A stretch of 64,000 nucleotides of DNA from Purshia tridentata (GCA_003254885.1 QANT01000137.1:1-64000); one strand, 5' to 3'. Shown: positions 1-13,760, counted from the stretch's first letter. The notes: generated by a model from the sequence alone, not told the origin. Numbers and translations are program-made.

Positions 1-351
1 AGATTTTTTTTTTTTCTGCAGGGCAAAAAGGAAAAAAAATGGAAAAAAATTGAGAGGATGGTCAACTCAGCATGAAAGGGTGGTCGGTATAGCCTGAGCC
101 TAATTAAAATTGCACTGCCTACCTGTCCAAAAAGCTTGGCAACGATTTAAAACTTTCTTGTTTTCAACTCGTGTTTTGCACATGTAGAGTTTCAGTCAGT
201 GCATTAGTCCCAAATAACAAAGGCTCGGATTAATTCCAAAAAGAAACCATTCCAGCTTACAATGATACATACGGGCAAAGATACATCTAGCATTTAATCG
301 AGAATTACTGGGTATGGGGATGACTAAACAAGTAAAATCATACATGGCAAA

Positions 352-3300
352 TCAAGAACGAGGAGCCGTCATTTGCTGCTTCTTTATCCTATCCCCGTTC
401 TTCACCATGCTGTACCAAGAAACAATAAACAATTCAATTTATCTTGCCATTGTTCAATTTATCTTGCCATTGTTCAAGTAAATGCCATTGCAGACTGATA
501 TCAACAAAAGAAAATTTCCATACCATCAATGACCTACAAAATCAAATCACATCCTTTCTTAAACCATTACCTGATATCATGAGGGGTGATAAGTATCCAC
601 TGGGAGCCTTCTGCCAGTGCAAAATCAACAAGAGTGTCTAGGCTGATTTTCCGACTTACAGCATCCTGAATATCAAATGCAATGCATCAAATTGTTGGTA
701 TGATCCATTCTTTTGCGTCTTAAACAAAAAAGCCTATACAAGTATGAACACAATCTTATATCCTGGCATAAAGACCTCGCTTAGACCCTTACCATAAATA
801 CATCAAACTCATCCATTGCTCTAAATGGGGCTTCGGTCATTCCATGAAGAGCCAATGCAAAGCACAATGTTGAGAAGGAGCGTTCCCCACCTGATACAAT
901 CAACTTTAGCACAAATGCCATATTTAAATAATAAAAACATGCTGAAGAAACTTCAATACGGTTTTCCACACAGAGTATAAATATATAAATAAACGAATCA
1001 CGATAAAAATATAAATCATGATTATGGAAGTTTGAGAAGTCCCACATTGCTTGAGTGAAAGCATAACCAATGAGTCAAATTGATTAAACAGTGAAATCAT
1101 AGAGCAATGAAGAATTTCAAAAAAAGCACAAATAAAAGGACAGTCAGCCCTAAAAACTATTTAAGATGAAAACCTGAAAGCCCTCTAGTGTCTCGAACAG
1201 TGTTGCTCGATGCATCCTGGGGCATCTTTACCTAAAACAAGGAGTAAACAGCATCAACTCTTGGAAAACCAAGGGGACTAACAAAAGAAACACCAAGCTG
1301 TCATAGTACCCAAGAGCAAGGTAAACAGAAGTAGCTCACTTAAACTACTGAAAGAAATATTAGGTGGGTTAAAATGATAAATACAAAATGAATCAAGTTG
1401 CTTACCTCAACAGAAAGGGTCCTCTTCTCATAACTAACCGTAATCTTTCCACTGATCCCTTTCTTTCCCAGATGGGAATTAAATCTAATAGGAATAATTA
1501 ATCAGTTAAGAACAGATTTTTGTCAAAAAGGTACTTTGAATTGGAAAAAAACATATTTGGAATAAAGAAAACACTATGATGAGTGTGATTTATTATTGTG
1601 AACAGAGAACATACTGCCATGTCAACTGGCGCTTTAGAAGAGTTGCATTTCTTTGGAACTTGCCACGTCGCATATCCAGGGCTTTCTGGCATGCCTGAAA
1701 TTTAATAAAACAGGAAAACATTCATGAGGAACTCTGAGCAGCAAGATTAAACATTCAGGGCAAGAACTCAAAAAGAGCTAAAGATTGCGGTTGGGTATCA
1801 GTAGAACATATCTCATACAAGGAATCAACCTTGCACAGCCCAGACATATAACTACCAACAAAAAGCACTTCTCCAAAAATGACAGTTAGAGTACCAGCAA
1901 AGCAATATGTATTCTGGAACTTACATTTAACTTTTCTCGAAAAGATTTGTATGTTTTCCGTTTTCTTAAAATCTTACGTTCCTTTTTCTCATATGAGATC
2001 CGGAGCTCATCAATGGATTCAGTGTATCTGCAACAGAAAATAAAAATAAAAAGATCTGATATATGCTGAAGCTTGGTTTTGTATAACAAAAGAAATGAAG
2101 AGATATCATCATTCAAATACCTCTGACTCTCTCGCTGAAGCCTCTGATTCAGCCTGGTTAATTGGACGCTGAGTTGTTCCGGAGTGCTACCATCCCAATC
2201 ACCTAAAGCTATAATTTCACTCTCAGGGCAAAGGACGGATGCCTTTCTACTATTTTCCTGCAGTTTCATTCTTAGCAAATCATTGATACTAAAGCAAGAT
2301 CTTTCATATACAAATATTCTACAAGAACAATTCAGAGACACAAATACAAACATCAACCATAAAAGAAAGGGCAGTGAAATCAGCAGTCCAATTTAACATA
2401 TTATCTTGCACAACAAGGTGCCTGGAAATTTACAAATGTAAAGAGAAATGTAGGAGCAAAGGTGGAGTGTCAATGGGAAGCATATTAATAAATGGCAAAG
2501 TTAAATTTATGTGCTTGTTAAACTTTAAAAGTTGTCAATACAAGCAAACAAGAAACTTGAGATTGAAATCTTACGAACTTGTTTCTTAACAAAAGACAGT
2601 AAATGCATATAAATCTAATGTCAGAGAAATTATCTTGAATAATGAACCAGGTTCACATTTAAGAGAGTGAGATTTGAGCCAACTTCGTCTTCCACACTCC
2701 AAATTTTTAGTCTCCATATAACCAATATGAAACTGTTGGCAGTCAGAATATAAAGCATAATGCATATGCAACAACAGGATGCAAATGATACCTCACGCTG
2801 ATGCTCAAGATCCTGATAGAGTTTTTCTGCTTCTTTAATATCACGAAGGACCTTGTTCTTCATTACATCTTCATAATGAGCCTTCTCCTGAGATAAATAT
2901 TCATATTGATGAAACAAAATGAGCTACAGCACTAGCAAAGTACTAAAAACATATATGTGTCTGTGTCTGTGTGAGTTTGGGGAAAGTGGAGGCAACCGCT
3001 TCTGCAGAATCTAGATTTCGTTCAATCTCCATCAAGTCTCTCTCTGCTTCCTCAAAGGCATCAATGTCTCCTTTTGCTGACTCTATTTGTTTATCGGACA
3101 CAAAGAACAAGTAAGATGAGAAGAGTGTATTATGGAACCAAATACTTAAAAGTTGAACAATGTTACCATACCACATAGATTCTCAAATGATACTTTAAGA
3201 TCATTGGTCTTTGCTTCCGCCTCATCAATTTTGACTCGAAACTTTTTCAACAAGATTTCTGTGTCTTGAATCTCCTCTTCGACTTTCTGATCACTCCAAA

Positions 3301-6300
3301 ATAAGATAACCTTCTCTTAGAAAACATACATAATAGAGTCAATGATAACATAAAGTATTATGAAACTGACTGAAATTTCATGATGAAGCTCATCAACAGT
3401 TGACGCATGAGATATACTAGCATCAGCAGCATATGCATGGCCAAAATCTTGAACTGCTAGTCTCTTAGATGTCAGATTACGGTCCGTATCCTTACGCCTC
3501 CTCTGCACAAAACGAAAGAAGCAACAGATTATTAACATAACAGCATAATTAAGTGAAACATATAGCCAAGGAAAATGGAGAATGAAAATCCATGCAGCCA
3601 AATACAAATTGGACCAAGTTTTCTTGGCTGAGTACAGTACATTTTGCCTTTATTTTTGGTCGAATGTACAATGTGCCTTTTAAATGTTAAGGTTGGTTAT
3701 AACTTTTTTATATTTTAATAGTCTCATTTCTCGTGTCTAGCCATTTCTTTTACATGTTTTAAGAAGTGATAGTATTTGATTAACGTTGATACGGTATTAA
3801 TTGAGTGATCATTAGTTATGTTATGTGCTTGGCAAATCTTACTTTTTGTACAGCCAGGTCAAACTGATATATAATTGGACAATTATATTAGATTTTAATT
3901 TAAAAGGCATACACTTGTAATTGAAAAGAAGACACGAGCAAATATTATTACCTTCACACTATGGAGATTCTCTTGAAGATCATGAAGTTTGACTTCTGCA
4001 TCCCTCTTCCTCCTCCAGCACTGCTGAGCTTCTTCTTGTACACTTGATGCTTGTCTTTTAAGATCATTAATTTGATCCTCATAAGAACTACAGAGACGGC
4101 CGGTTTTGATTCGCTTGTTGGGAGGAAGAATTGTCTGGACAAAATTACGAGAAAACCTAAAAAAAAGCCAGAAATAAATATTAATTTTGACCAGATGAAA
4201 ATGATAACATATTAATTTTACCAGAAAAATAACAGTAAGAAATCCTTACCCCAAGTCAAAATTTTATTTTTACAAAAGTAATAGAAAACTAGAATGAAAG
4301 GTAAGAAAACTGGACCAGTTATACATGTGAAAATTAAATGCATTAAGGAACAGGGCTTGGATCTGTGGCTTACATCCTATACCCATCTAAAGTATAAACC
4401 TCCTTCAGATTTTTGATCCTTGGGTCAAAAGCAACATCTTTTCCCACATCATAATTTCTCACAAGAACTTGCCTTTCAACACTTCCCTGGAAAAGTAAGC
4501 ATAATTGAGCATACAAAAATAAGTAAAAGTGAATTTGAGGAAGATAAAAAACTAATAGAATAAACAATAAATCATTTACATGAGCAGAGAAAGCTGTAAA
4601 TTTACCATATCTACCAAGACATTTACAACGATATGATTATCAGAATTAAGAACAGAAAAAGTTGTTGGGTGCCTTGTTTCCGGAAGCATGTGAGGAGGTA
4701 TATTCAACCTGCACCAGAAAGTAAGAGGAGAATCATGCAGTCAGAAAGAATCAACATGCACTGAATGAGACAGCAAACTGAAGAATTAAAGATCTACCTT
4801 GGTAATGAAAAGTCATATATGATAATCTGAAGGTGGCTGTAGTGTGCTTCCCTTGCACATGCTCTCAGAAGCAGAGAGTCTTTATGATTTGTTACAATGA
4901 AAGCATTGAGCAACCTTCCAATGGCATGTTCAACAGCAGGAGCCCAGACTTCACCATTAGTCAAAGTCTGCAAAAATAATCATTACATTAAGCTGTAGCA
5001 CTTGGCCTGTAGTTGCGAGTGGCAGCAAAATTGATTTCCATCCACATAAATAAAAGCTAAGCCCTTGGTAACCGCCCAAGTGGTGAGGGTGGGTAGGGTA
5101 AATGTTAGGATTAGGTTAGGTCCAGAGTTTGATTCCCTCCAATGTAACAAAAAAAAAAGCTAGCTAGAAGAAACTAAGTAAATAGAATAGTACTAAGTGA
5201 AACTATTTATTGTAAGTTTGTAAGTTGTAACATTGTGTAAATGATGGGCATTCTTAAACAGAAGAAAAAAAAAAACATTAAGCAATATGCCTGCATTAAG
5301 GAACAAAACATGTCACTAAAAATTTTGGAATTCCAATGACATGTTTGTTCTCCCTTATCACATAACCAACACTTCTCATTCAAAATCATTTAATTTTTCA
5401 ATGGTTAAATATAAGAAGTGCAAAAACGAGATTGCATAATGGAAGTTCAGTGTACTTGTCCATATAATGCCGCAACACTTACCAAATGGGCACCAATTGG
5501 ACCAATGGGAGGGCTTTTAAATCTCTGGTGATATCTCTCAATCGCACGTAGAAGGTTCATCACTCTATCTCCACCAAAAGCTGTGACCTGTTTGAGCAAA
5601 ACATTTTGAGAATTTAGTTGTTTCTAGTAAAAATGGACTGCAGTTGCATATGTCCACACAGAAAAGGCTCTGTTGTTTTCTCATGTATCTGAGACCACAA
5701 GATAGAGATTTTCACCTTGTTGGTTTGGTTTTGCTGAAGCTCACGGATGGAAAATGAGATTTCACGAAGCCTCTTGTCATAATTTTGAATCTAAAACATC
5801 AACAATGTTATTAGAATTACATCCAAGAATGACAGCTATTAACTCTGACAAAAAAATTACCTCATCCCTTACATGGAATAGATGAGTTACGACTAAAAAT
5901 ATCCAAATAACACGGGGTTTTTCAGAAGGAGATCTTGTGCTAGAAATTAATTTAGTTTATAAAAGATCCAGAATGACATTAATGTTAATTAACAAGATAT
6001 TTTAAAATTTCTAAACATAGTTTCAGAAAAGTGGATATGCAAACACAACCATGCATAGCTATGACAATCCTATGACTTGACAAGTTGCCATGTCCTACAC
6101 CCCATTTTACGTTTCAGAAAAGCAGATATGCAAACACAACCTTATAGCTATGACATAATCCTATTTTTTCGCAAGTTGCCATGTCCAATACCCCATTTTC
6201 CACATAAAGTTGTGAAAATGATTATGTGAAAAGAACAAAGCAAATGAAAGAGCGAGAGGAACCCAAGAAAAGGGTGACAACAAGTTGCGCTACAATATTT

Positions 6301-9300
6301 CTAAGTTATTAAATCAACCAAATAAAAAGGGTGACAACAAGTTGCGCTAACAATTTCAAGTTATTAAACCAAGTCAAATATTCCACACCAGTTCAGCTAT
6401 CTCTCTGATTTCATTAGCTGTCTGGTGTACACTTTCAGATAATACACTCTCTTCTTCCTTCAACCTGCAATATCAGTGGATGCAACTGCGATTAGGTTAA
6501 ATCTCCCAGGACAGCAGTGCAAAACATAAACTGATGAAATTAATGATTTTTAACCTTGTAAGCATTGATTCAACAGTAGCAACCTCATTTTGGAGTTCCT
6601 TCAGCTTTTCCTCTATTGCAGATTCTTCTGCCTGCAACAATATCAAAATTAGTGGTGTAAAAGCTGCAACTTCAAAGATAGTTTGAAACGGTAACTTAGG
6701 CATTTACATGCCACTCTTGTTGAATAAGGGTGCCTGCAACAGTGTCATGCAGCAATTAAAGAAGGATTTATCCTAATTTTGAATAAGGGTAAAGTTACCA
6801 TTAAAAAAGACATTAAAAGTTGGATATGGAAATGAATTTTTGGGGTGTGAATAGCATCACCCCATAAATTCAAGTCCCTAGACGGGTGAGACCTGGTGTT
6901 CAACAACTGGCAAATGTATTTACATGTAATTTAATGCACTCTGGCACAAAATTATAGTTTTGTAAATCATGGTTATTTTTCATTATCAGTCTAGTGTCAG
7001 GGTTCTCTAGAAGATTATAAGGGTTTAATGTTTTATCAGTTGATTGAAATTTCCTAAATTGAGAAATATTATCCTGTACAACAAAGAAGCTTCTAATTTC
7101 AGATATTCAATTCAAGAGTCCATAGTAATGTTTTCATTAGTACCCAAAGAATCGAATTTGATGATAGAAACTTGACTATTGAGTATTAAGGCAAAGCTGC
7201 ATGCAGCTTTAATTGCTTTAAGAAGCTGCGAACCAGAATTTCCTACAAGTACAATTACCGAATTTCTGGAATCTTTCAACCATCAAGATATCTCCCAGCA
7301 TACCTTTAAACCCTAGGTCCTTTTCTCCATTATCACAACCATTTAGTACCATGTCACTTTAACTTTAGCTCAACACAAAACTGTTAGAGGCAAGTTTTGA
7401 ATTCCATCCTATGTCAGCACCTACTAAATAAGCCTTTTTTTGTCATGGCCTATTAAGTGGACTAAATCATCTTAGACTATAATGAATCATTATTTCAGAT
7501 ATTTTCATGCAAACCATCTAATATTCACATCAAAATAAGCATCCTTGTCATGAAAATTGGTATTAATAGTACTCCAAAGAAAAACAAAACAAAGAAAGAA
7601 CAAACTTGTGTGCGGTTAGTTAACATAGTTTTGCCAACATGCTCGCGTATTTAATATACTGCCTTTCAATTTGATGGCACACAACAGAAATCAGAAAAAC
7701 CTGTGAATTTTTGACATGCTGCTCCTGGGCATCCTGAACTTGTTGCTGAAGAGACCTAACATAGTTCATTTTCTTCTGTTTCTGGTTACTATTGCGTCCA
7801 TATTCTTCTTCTAGCTCATACTTCTCTCTTGTAGCCTGGGAAATAATTTTTCATCCATCAAAATTATATCAAGACACTTGAAAGAATATATATTAACATG
7901 ACCAATAACAAAACAACTGGTTAGCAGAAATAGAAAAGAAACAGGAATTATACAGATAAACATAACTCAAATAGACAAAGATATTCGGCAAGGTAATCCA
8001 TACTTACAATTGCAGCATGATAAACAATTTCAGCATCTGTTTGTAAACCAAAAAGTAGCTATATATCACTACTGAAAGTTTCTTTTGAGATGACTTACTA
8101 GTGAAAAGCATTTTCACCAGAACGTCCCTTAATGAATTGAAATTTACTTGTTCTCAAGTAATTTTAGGAGGGCAATTAGTTGATCAAGAAGGATATTGAA
8201 CGGTGGTAGAAGGCTTGACTTTATTCTGGAAACACTACTCATAAGTCAGTTTACACTTAGTTTTCCATTAAATAGTCAACTCAACAGATTTTACAAAGTA
8301 GCACAAAGGAAAAAGAGAATCTTCATTCCTGAAAGCTGTTTTCCACCCTAGCAAACTAGTTTGACAAATATTATTTGTTCTTGCTTTGTTTAGATTTTTT
8401 TTTTTTTCACTTTTAAGGGGGGATGGGGAAGAGAGACAAATATTGAAATATGTGTCCTTCACTCAGATGCCTTTTAAGAAAAAAACTATTAACATACCAA
8501 TGTTATTGTCTGTTGCAATTCTTCTTTCATTCTCCTAACTTCTGATGTCTTTTCCATCATGCCTGCAATTTCAGATTTCTTCAAGGTAAAGTATTCGCTC
8601 AGTTTCTCCACTCGACCCTGTGAAATAAGATAAAGCAATATAAATAAGATCCAAATGTTCTCGAATTTTTTCTGTTTCGTAATCCCTCAAAACCTTTCAA
8701 AGCTGTAGACTTCATTTTCCTTAATGTTGCCTTTATATTCTACTAATATATTTCAATTAAGTCATGAGTGAAGCATTTATATTAAAATCCAGATAAAATA
8801 TATAATGTAGGTAAGAAATTATGCAAAGCCTTTAGTTTCATTACCAAAATCAAATAATTACAGCAACATGAAAAAAAACAAAAAAATAATCAATTTGTCA
8901 AACATTTGGGAAGATATAATTTTTGGGTAATACTATATTAATATTTTAATTCAGAAGAAAATACTTCTTCAGAATGTCAAAGAAGTTTGACGAGTTTATA
9001 CTTAGTAGGGAAATATTTCAAAAGGAGATGTTTGCTGGAACTTGGCAACTCATCATAGTAGGGGATTTAGACAGAATAGTTAATCAACCAAATCCAACAA
9101 TCATGCTTAACAGGAAACACATAAATGTCCATCCCTAAAGAGAGATTTCTAGCTGTGCCTCTACCTTAAAGCACTCTGCATGAATAACTGCTTTTGATAG
9201 ATTGGAAGGGAATGAATAAATACAATACAATATGATGTGGCGTCTCCAAAAAACTGGCACAACAACTTCAAGTTGAAAATTTAGAAAAATATCTATGGCA

Positions 9301-11371
9301 ATGCCAAGAGTTTACTCACAATGTTCTGATCAATTTTAGCTTGACAAAGAGGTACACGATCTTTCAACTTTCCAATTTTTGCATTCTGCTCCTGGAGTTG
9401 CTTGTCTACATCATATACCCATGACCAAGCAAGCTTCTTTTTTAACTGCTTTAATTGTTGAGATATTTCCTCAACATGCTCCATGTTTTTAATCTTTTCC
9501 TGCAATTCATTAAGTTCCCTTTCTATGGGTCTTATTGAGCCCTCTAAATCATCAACAACAGCACTTGCCTTCTCCAACTGTTTTTCAATGTTTTGCAAAA
9601 GGTCTTCAACTTGCTGCAGAAGTGTGGCCTTGAAAAAGAACTGAGCAATCAAGTGTTAGTATAGCACATCTATTTGAACTCTGTGCTCAGTGAACATGCG
9701 ACGCATAACATCACCTTAAATTTATCTTTATCATTCCCAGAATGCAAAAACTCTCTGCTTTTGTCTTGACTCATTATTACACATGGATTCTCAACATCAA
9801 TCTGCACAGCATAAAGCACAGAACCGTGAACACCCATAGCAGGAGTCTAAATTCCAAGAAGAGAGAGGTTGAAATACATACAATGCAAACCAATGACTAT
9901 TAAAAATTACTAAATTCCGCTAAAAATAGATTTATCCTTCAATCAGACATGCCACCCAAACAACCTTGTTGATCAAAAATGTTAATATAAAGGAAACAGA
10001 TTGTCTCTTAAACTTATTGAGACAATGCTTATTTAAGTACCTAATAGCTGATGCAAAGTAGAGTAAGCAAGTAATAGGAACAACACTCACATTAAAATGT
10101 TCTACTAGCTCTCGGAGGTCCTCTTTCCGACTAGCAACCTTTCTTCCTGTCAAACTCCTCAGATGGAGAACAAGGTCAAATGAATACCACAACCTCATGA
10201 ACCAATGTTCTAGCACTAAAGTGCAATAAAACAGATTATATTAGAAACAAATTCTATGAACACCATTACCAGGTAGAAATCCAGACAAACAAATACAATA
10301 AAAACTTTATCTACCCAATACCTGAAATTTAATACTGCAAAATTTGAATCAATTCTATACACTCCTTGTTTAATTAGCCAAGCCCCAAATTTTCCAGAAT
10401 ATAAAATTAGGTCCCATCAGAGATTGCAATTAAAGAGCATGATAAATGAGATGACTCCAATAAAGAGTTTCTTAACCGACAACACATGATAGGACCAAAA
10501 AACACACTTGAAGCAAGTTTAATGTGGTGATGAGGATTTGAAACTTTATATATATATATATATATATATATAAAGCAATAACTAATAAGAGGGAGAGAGA
10601 GAGAGAGAGTACAACAGATTATATAACATGGAATTTAAACCTTGTTGATCCTTTAAAACAGTGGCAGTTGTAGCTCCAGAAATTTTGCGTTCTACAATTA
10701 TGACATCGCCATATATTTCAGGCTTAAAAGCATCCTCCCCTTGATTTTTGAGTTCCACGTGGACAACAGCATAACTGCAATGAAACATGGCAGATAAAAC
10801 TTAGAGACTACAAAAAATTTATGTAGATTGAGGACAGATTTTTGAAAGCTGAAGAAGTAACACCAAATTAAATGTATAGTCTCAAAAGCAAACGCCACAA
10901 ACCTACAACCAGTTTTTATAAAATCCTTCAACGTAGACCCCCTTTGAGTATCTTTAGCTCGACACCCAAATGCAACACACAGAGCAGTGAGTATTGCACT
11001 TTTACCACCTACATTAACCACAAAAAAAAAAAACAATAATTACAAATTTCAAACACCCAATTTAACAAACACAAAAAAAATTATATACGAAAGGGACAAT
11101 GCACCCGTATATGGTTAACAATAAATTTAGCACCCAAAGAAAAAAAAACAAACATAATTTCGTGCATTATGTATAGAATTCACAAACCCAATTCAAACTA
11201 CATAGAGAGAGAGAGAGAGGAGAGCTTACTTCCATTCTGACCGGTGATGAAATTGACCGAGTCGCCTATCTCGATCTGCAAGCTACTGTGGCACATGAAG
11301 TTCTCCAGTTGGATTCTCTTAACGATGCCTGCTTCGGAACGCCGACGAAGGCCGGAGGTTGGTTCATCCAT
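352..11371 (-). CDS. SMC6: SMC6, structural maintenance of chromosomes protein 6 (multi-exon)
   Basis: The product is the SMC6 ATPase, which pairs with SMC5 in the nuclear SMC5/6 complex for recombination repair and sister-chromatid cohesion. The first exon (11230-11371) starts [15 protein letters not shown] and reads GQNGS. Exon 2 (10903-11008) completes the Walker A motif GQNGSGKSA and ends KTGCR. Middle exons encode long coiled-coil arms, for example 9320-9629, about 8500-8619, 7702-7835 and 6555-6633. The ABC signature LSGGERS spans the junction into exon 793-890, which carries Walker B ([11 protein letters not shown]). The last exons, 571-665 and 352-409, read [20 protein letters not shown] and end QQMTAPRS before a TGA, as in plant SMC6. 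All visible exons keep frame across GT-AG sites. Both ATPase halves are present and no break was seen. Several middle exon borders were not resolved base by base. The introns carry short tandem duplications and a SINE-like insert. Confidence 0.95.
444..477. repeat. Short tandem duplication in the last SMC6 intron
   Basis: The unit TTCAATTTATCTTGCCATTG occurs twice back to back inside the final SMC6 intron. It is a simple local duplication with no visible function. Confidence 0.6.
3668..3918. repeat. Inverted-repeat segment in an SMC6 intron, possible small MITE
   Basis: ACAATGTGCCTTTTAAAT at the left end matches the reverse complement of ATTTAAAAGGCATACACTTGT at the right end, with about three differences. 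The two arms enclose roughly 210 bases of AT-rich sequence in an intron. The spacing suits a small non-autonomous DNA element, but I could not identify a target-site duplication, so the call is tentative. Confidence 0.3.
5052..5162 (+). repeat. Short SINE-like insertion with target-site duplication in an SMC6 intron
   Basis: The identical 8-mer AAAAGCTA flanks the segment (5052-5059 and 5155-5162). Just inside the left copy the sequence reads CCGCCCAAGTGGTGAGGG, resembling a Pol III A box region. Further on, AGAGTTTGATTCCCTCC resembles a tRNA-type B box. An A-run lies immediately before the right repeat. Box-like motifs, A-tail and flanking repeats together suggest a short or truncated tRNA-derived SINE. 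The body is only about 95 bases, so chance similarity cannot be excluded. Confidence 0.4.
6020..6201. repeat. 91-bp tandem duplication in an SMC6 intron
   Basis: Two adjacent copies (6020-6110 and 6111-6201) each begin GTTTCAGAAAAG, contain CAAGTTGCCATGTCC and end with CCCCATTTT plus two bases. They differ by scattered substitutions and small indels. The repeat lies wholly within an intron and leaves neighbouring exons intact. Confidence 0.75.
6268..6378. repeat. About 57-bp tandem duplication in the same SMC6 intron
   Basis: The string AAAAGGGTGACAACAAGTTG followed by CGCTA appears twice with a period of about 57 bases. Each copy is followed by a similar TTCAAGTTATTAAA or TTCTAAGTTATTAAA stretch. 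It sits just beyond the 91-bp duplication, so this intron has been duplicated locally twice. Confidence 0.65.
10544..10610. repeat. (TA)n and (GA)n microsatellites in an SMC6 intron
   Basis: An uninterrupted TA run is followed within about 20 bases by a GA run. They lie between the exon encoding ATVLKDQQG and the next one downstream on the minus strand. Confidence 0.85.
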
Positions 11372-11500
11372 TGCAGGTTCTGTATGCTAGAGTTTTCTTG
11401 AATAGGAAAGAAAGAAAACCCTAGACAACGAAATTGGGAAGGGAATTCAGGGAAGAAGGAGGACTCGAGGAGGGTACTGTTAGTCTGTAGAGAGAGAGTA

Positions 11501-11511
11501 TTTGGCGGGAA
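11501..11511. promoter_or_regulatory. E2F-like binding site upstream of SMC6
   Basis: TTTGGCGGGAA matches the plant E2F consensus TTTSSCGS and lies about 130 bases upstream of the SMC6 start codon. E2F sites of this kind drive G1/S expression of replication and repair genes, which fits SMC6. Position and motif are seen in the sequence; activity is inferred. Confidence 0.55.
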
Positions 11512-13330
11512 GAAAGAACTGCTGCGTGGGACTGACGCGTTTGTTTGCTTGAGAAGGGTTTTGACGGTTTGGCTTCTTTTGAGATTTGGCTAACGGGATA
11601 ATTGGACACAAAAAAAAAAAAAAAAATCTCACTTTCGCCCCAACTATGAAAAATACAAACAAAAACAATGACTATTTTGGTATAGTCTTTTTAGGATGAG
11701 TTTTTTAGTTCAAATTTTATGAACAATAATTGTTGATAACCCCCATCCGCTCTATTTTTTCCTCCTCTCATTGAAAAAAAGGGTAAAAGAGAACGGTGGT
11801 GGCTTGTAAACAACTTTCACCCAACACCACCCTCTCTCTCTTCTTACGGAAAAAAAGTAAGGAGAAAGAGGCAACGGCTTATGGTGGAGACAGCAACGTG
11901 AACGAGGTGGATTTTGGGTTTTGGTTGTCATTTTTCTTTATAGTTGGAGAAATTAGAAAAATTTTGGGGTCTTAAAAGATAAAGGGGTCCTTTTAGAATT
12001 ACCCTTTGATTAAAAGTTGGGCGGGCCTTGGTTGGAATCAAGTCGGCCAAGTTGGTGAAACAAGTCAGACCTCAACAAGCCATCAAACAAGATTTTTGCT
12101 TAATGAGCCCAGGTGGGTTAGTGAGATATCGAGCTATCAGGCCCACTGATGATATAGCCCAATTAAAAAATGTAGTGAAACAAGAGAGTAATGTTGTGCA
12201 GTTGTGCGTGACGTACCATACCAAATTACCAATGGCACTGCCACATGATCAGTAGAAACAACGCAGCACAATTGCGTGAAACAAAACAGCCATAACCAAC
12301 CATACCACGCCACGTTAGCACTCAGTCTATACTTTGATCCGGAATTAAGGAACAAATATTCGGAGTTTGGAGGCCCATCTTGGTTAGCCCAACCCAATAG
12401 GGTCTTGATTTGTCTATAGTTTTGGACCCCACCCCATGTTAAGGAATCCAAATTACCTTTCGTTGTCAAATCAAAGATTATAACGAATCACAGGCATGGC
12501 CTACAATCATATTATAATCAAGATTTTTCTCTCACAAAAACTTTAATACTTCTTTAAATCTTGTTTTTTCTTATAAACTTTTATAATTCTTTTCAATATA
12601 TATATATATATATATATGGGAAGGCACTATTGGATATCCCAAAAAGTTATCATGAACTCATTTCTCACCTATGATTACTACATAATCTTCTACATTATAG
12701 GACATCTATGTCCTGGGGTATGGCGCTATTGAGGTTCGAAATCTAGAACTAGTTGGAGGCTTGAAATCTGTAGCCAAATCTCAAGGTATATATGGGTTCC
12801 GAAATCTAATGGCATGTGTGTATGAATTGAAGTCAACTTTGAGGTTCAATGTTTAAAGTTCAAAGTTTTAGCTCACGAGAATCTTAGTTTGTTATAAAAA
12901 GTTAATTATAAAAAAAATTAATGACAAATTTGATACTTAAATTGATAAAATTAGTGTCATTATTAATTCCTCACATATTTTATTAGTACAATATAAAAAA
13001 AATAAGTTCACTATTTTCACACAAATTAAATGATATGCAAAAAATTGTCTATAAACTATAGTTCCCACAACTTAAATTTTACATTTCTTTGTCTACTCTT
13101 GCACATTTTAATTGTATTTTCGATATCCAATATCGAGATGAGAGGCATACTAACATTTTATTAGTTCATTGTATGATATATGATATAGTTGCACGAGCTC
13201 ACTTTAAATCTTTTTTTACATCATATTGTAAAATTATTGACATTATTGATGTTAATTCGTATGAATTTCCTATAAAACAGATTATTTAAAAAAGGGTTTA
13301 TGTTGTAATTTAAAAAATAAAAGTAAATTA

Positions 13331-13760
13331 TGATTTAAGAACAACGTCTGATGTGTCACTTGATAGTTGTTGTGGATTATTATATGCCACACAGCACACT
13401 ATTATTGAAGCATCTAACTTGGATGCGGTTAGAAAAATCCACGTATTACAATTAAAAACTTACCATTATATGGTAATTCTCCAAGTTAGGTCTGGTCAAA
13501 TTTATCATTATAAATAATTATCTTTTAAAACAAATCATATAAAATAATGATTTAGTTATTGTTAGAAAAGATAAATAATTAATGATTTAGGAATAACCTA
13601 CGTCATATCATTTGATAGTTGACGTGGATCGCTTGTCCTATGCGTCAAACTATGATTGATGTTTGAAACTTTGATGCAGTCATAGTTATCCATGCATTGC
13701 ACTTAGATATGTGTGAAATCGCATTAAAAGTAATTCTTCAATTCAGGAAAACTATTCTGT
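13331..13760. repeat. Diverged tandem repeat, two units with a period of about 252 bp
   Basis: TGATTTAAGAACAACG at 13331 and TGATTTAGGAATAACC at 13583 begin two related stretches. Both contain TTGATAGTTG followed by GTGGAT, an ATTGA block, a GATGC block and ATCCA near the end. Identity is moderate, with indels, so the duplication is old. No coding potential is seen. It may be a remnant of a repetitive element. Confidence 0.5.

Noticed and set aside
6835-6870. Palindrome TGGGGTG-N-CATCACCCCA in an SMC6 intron
   Set aside because: It is a single short hairpin without flanking duplication; it is probably chance or a relic too small to classify.
12028-12469. Overlapping open frames on both strands between SMC6 and the zinc-finger gene
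   Set aside because: Composition is not protein-like, no domain is recognised and neither frame has supporting splice or promoter context.
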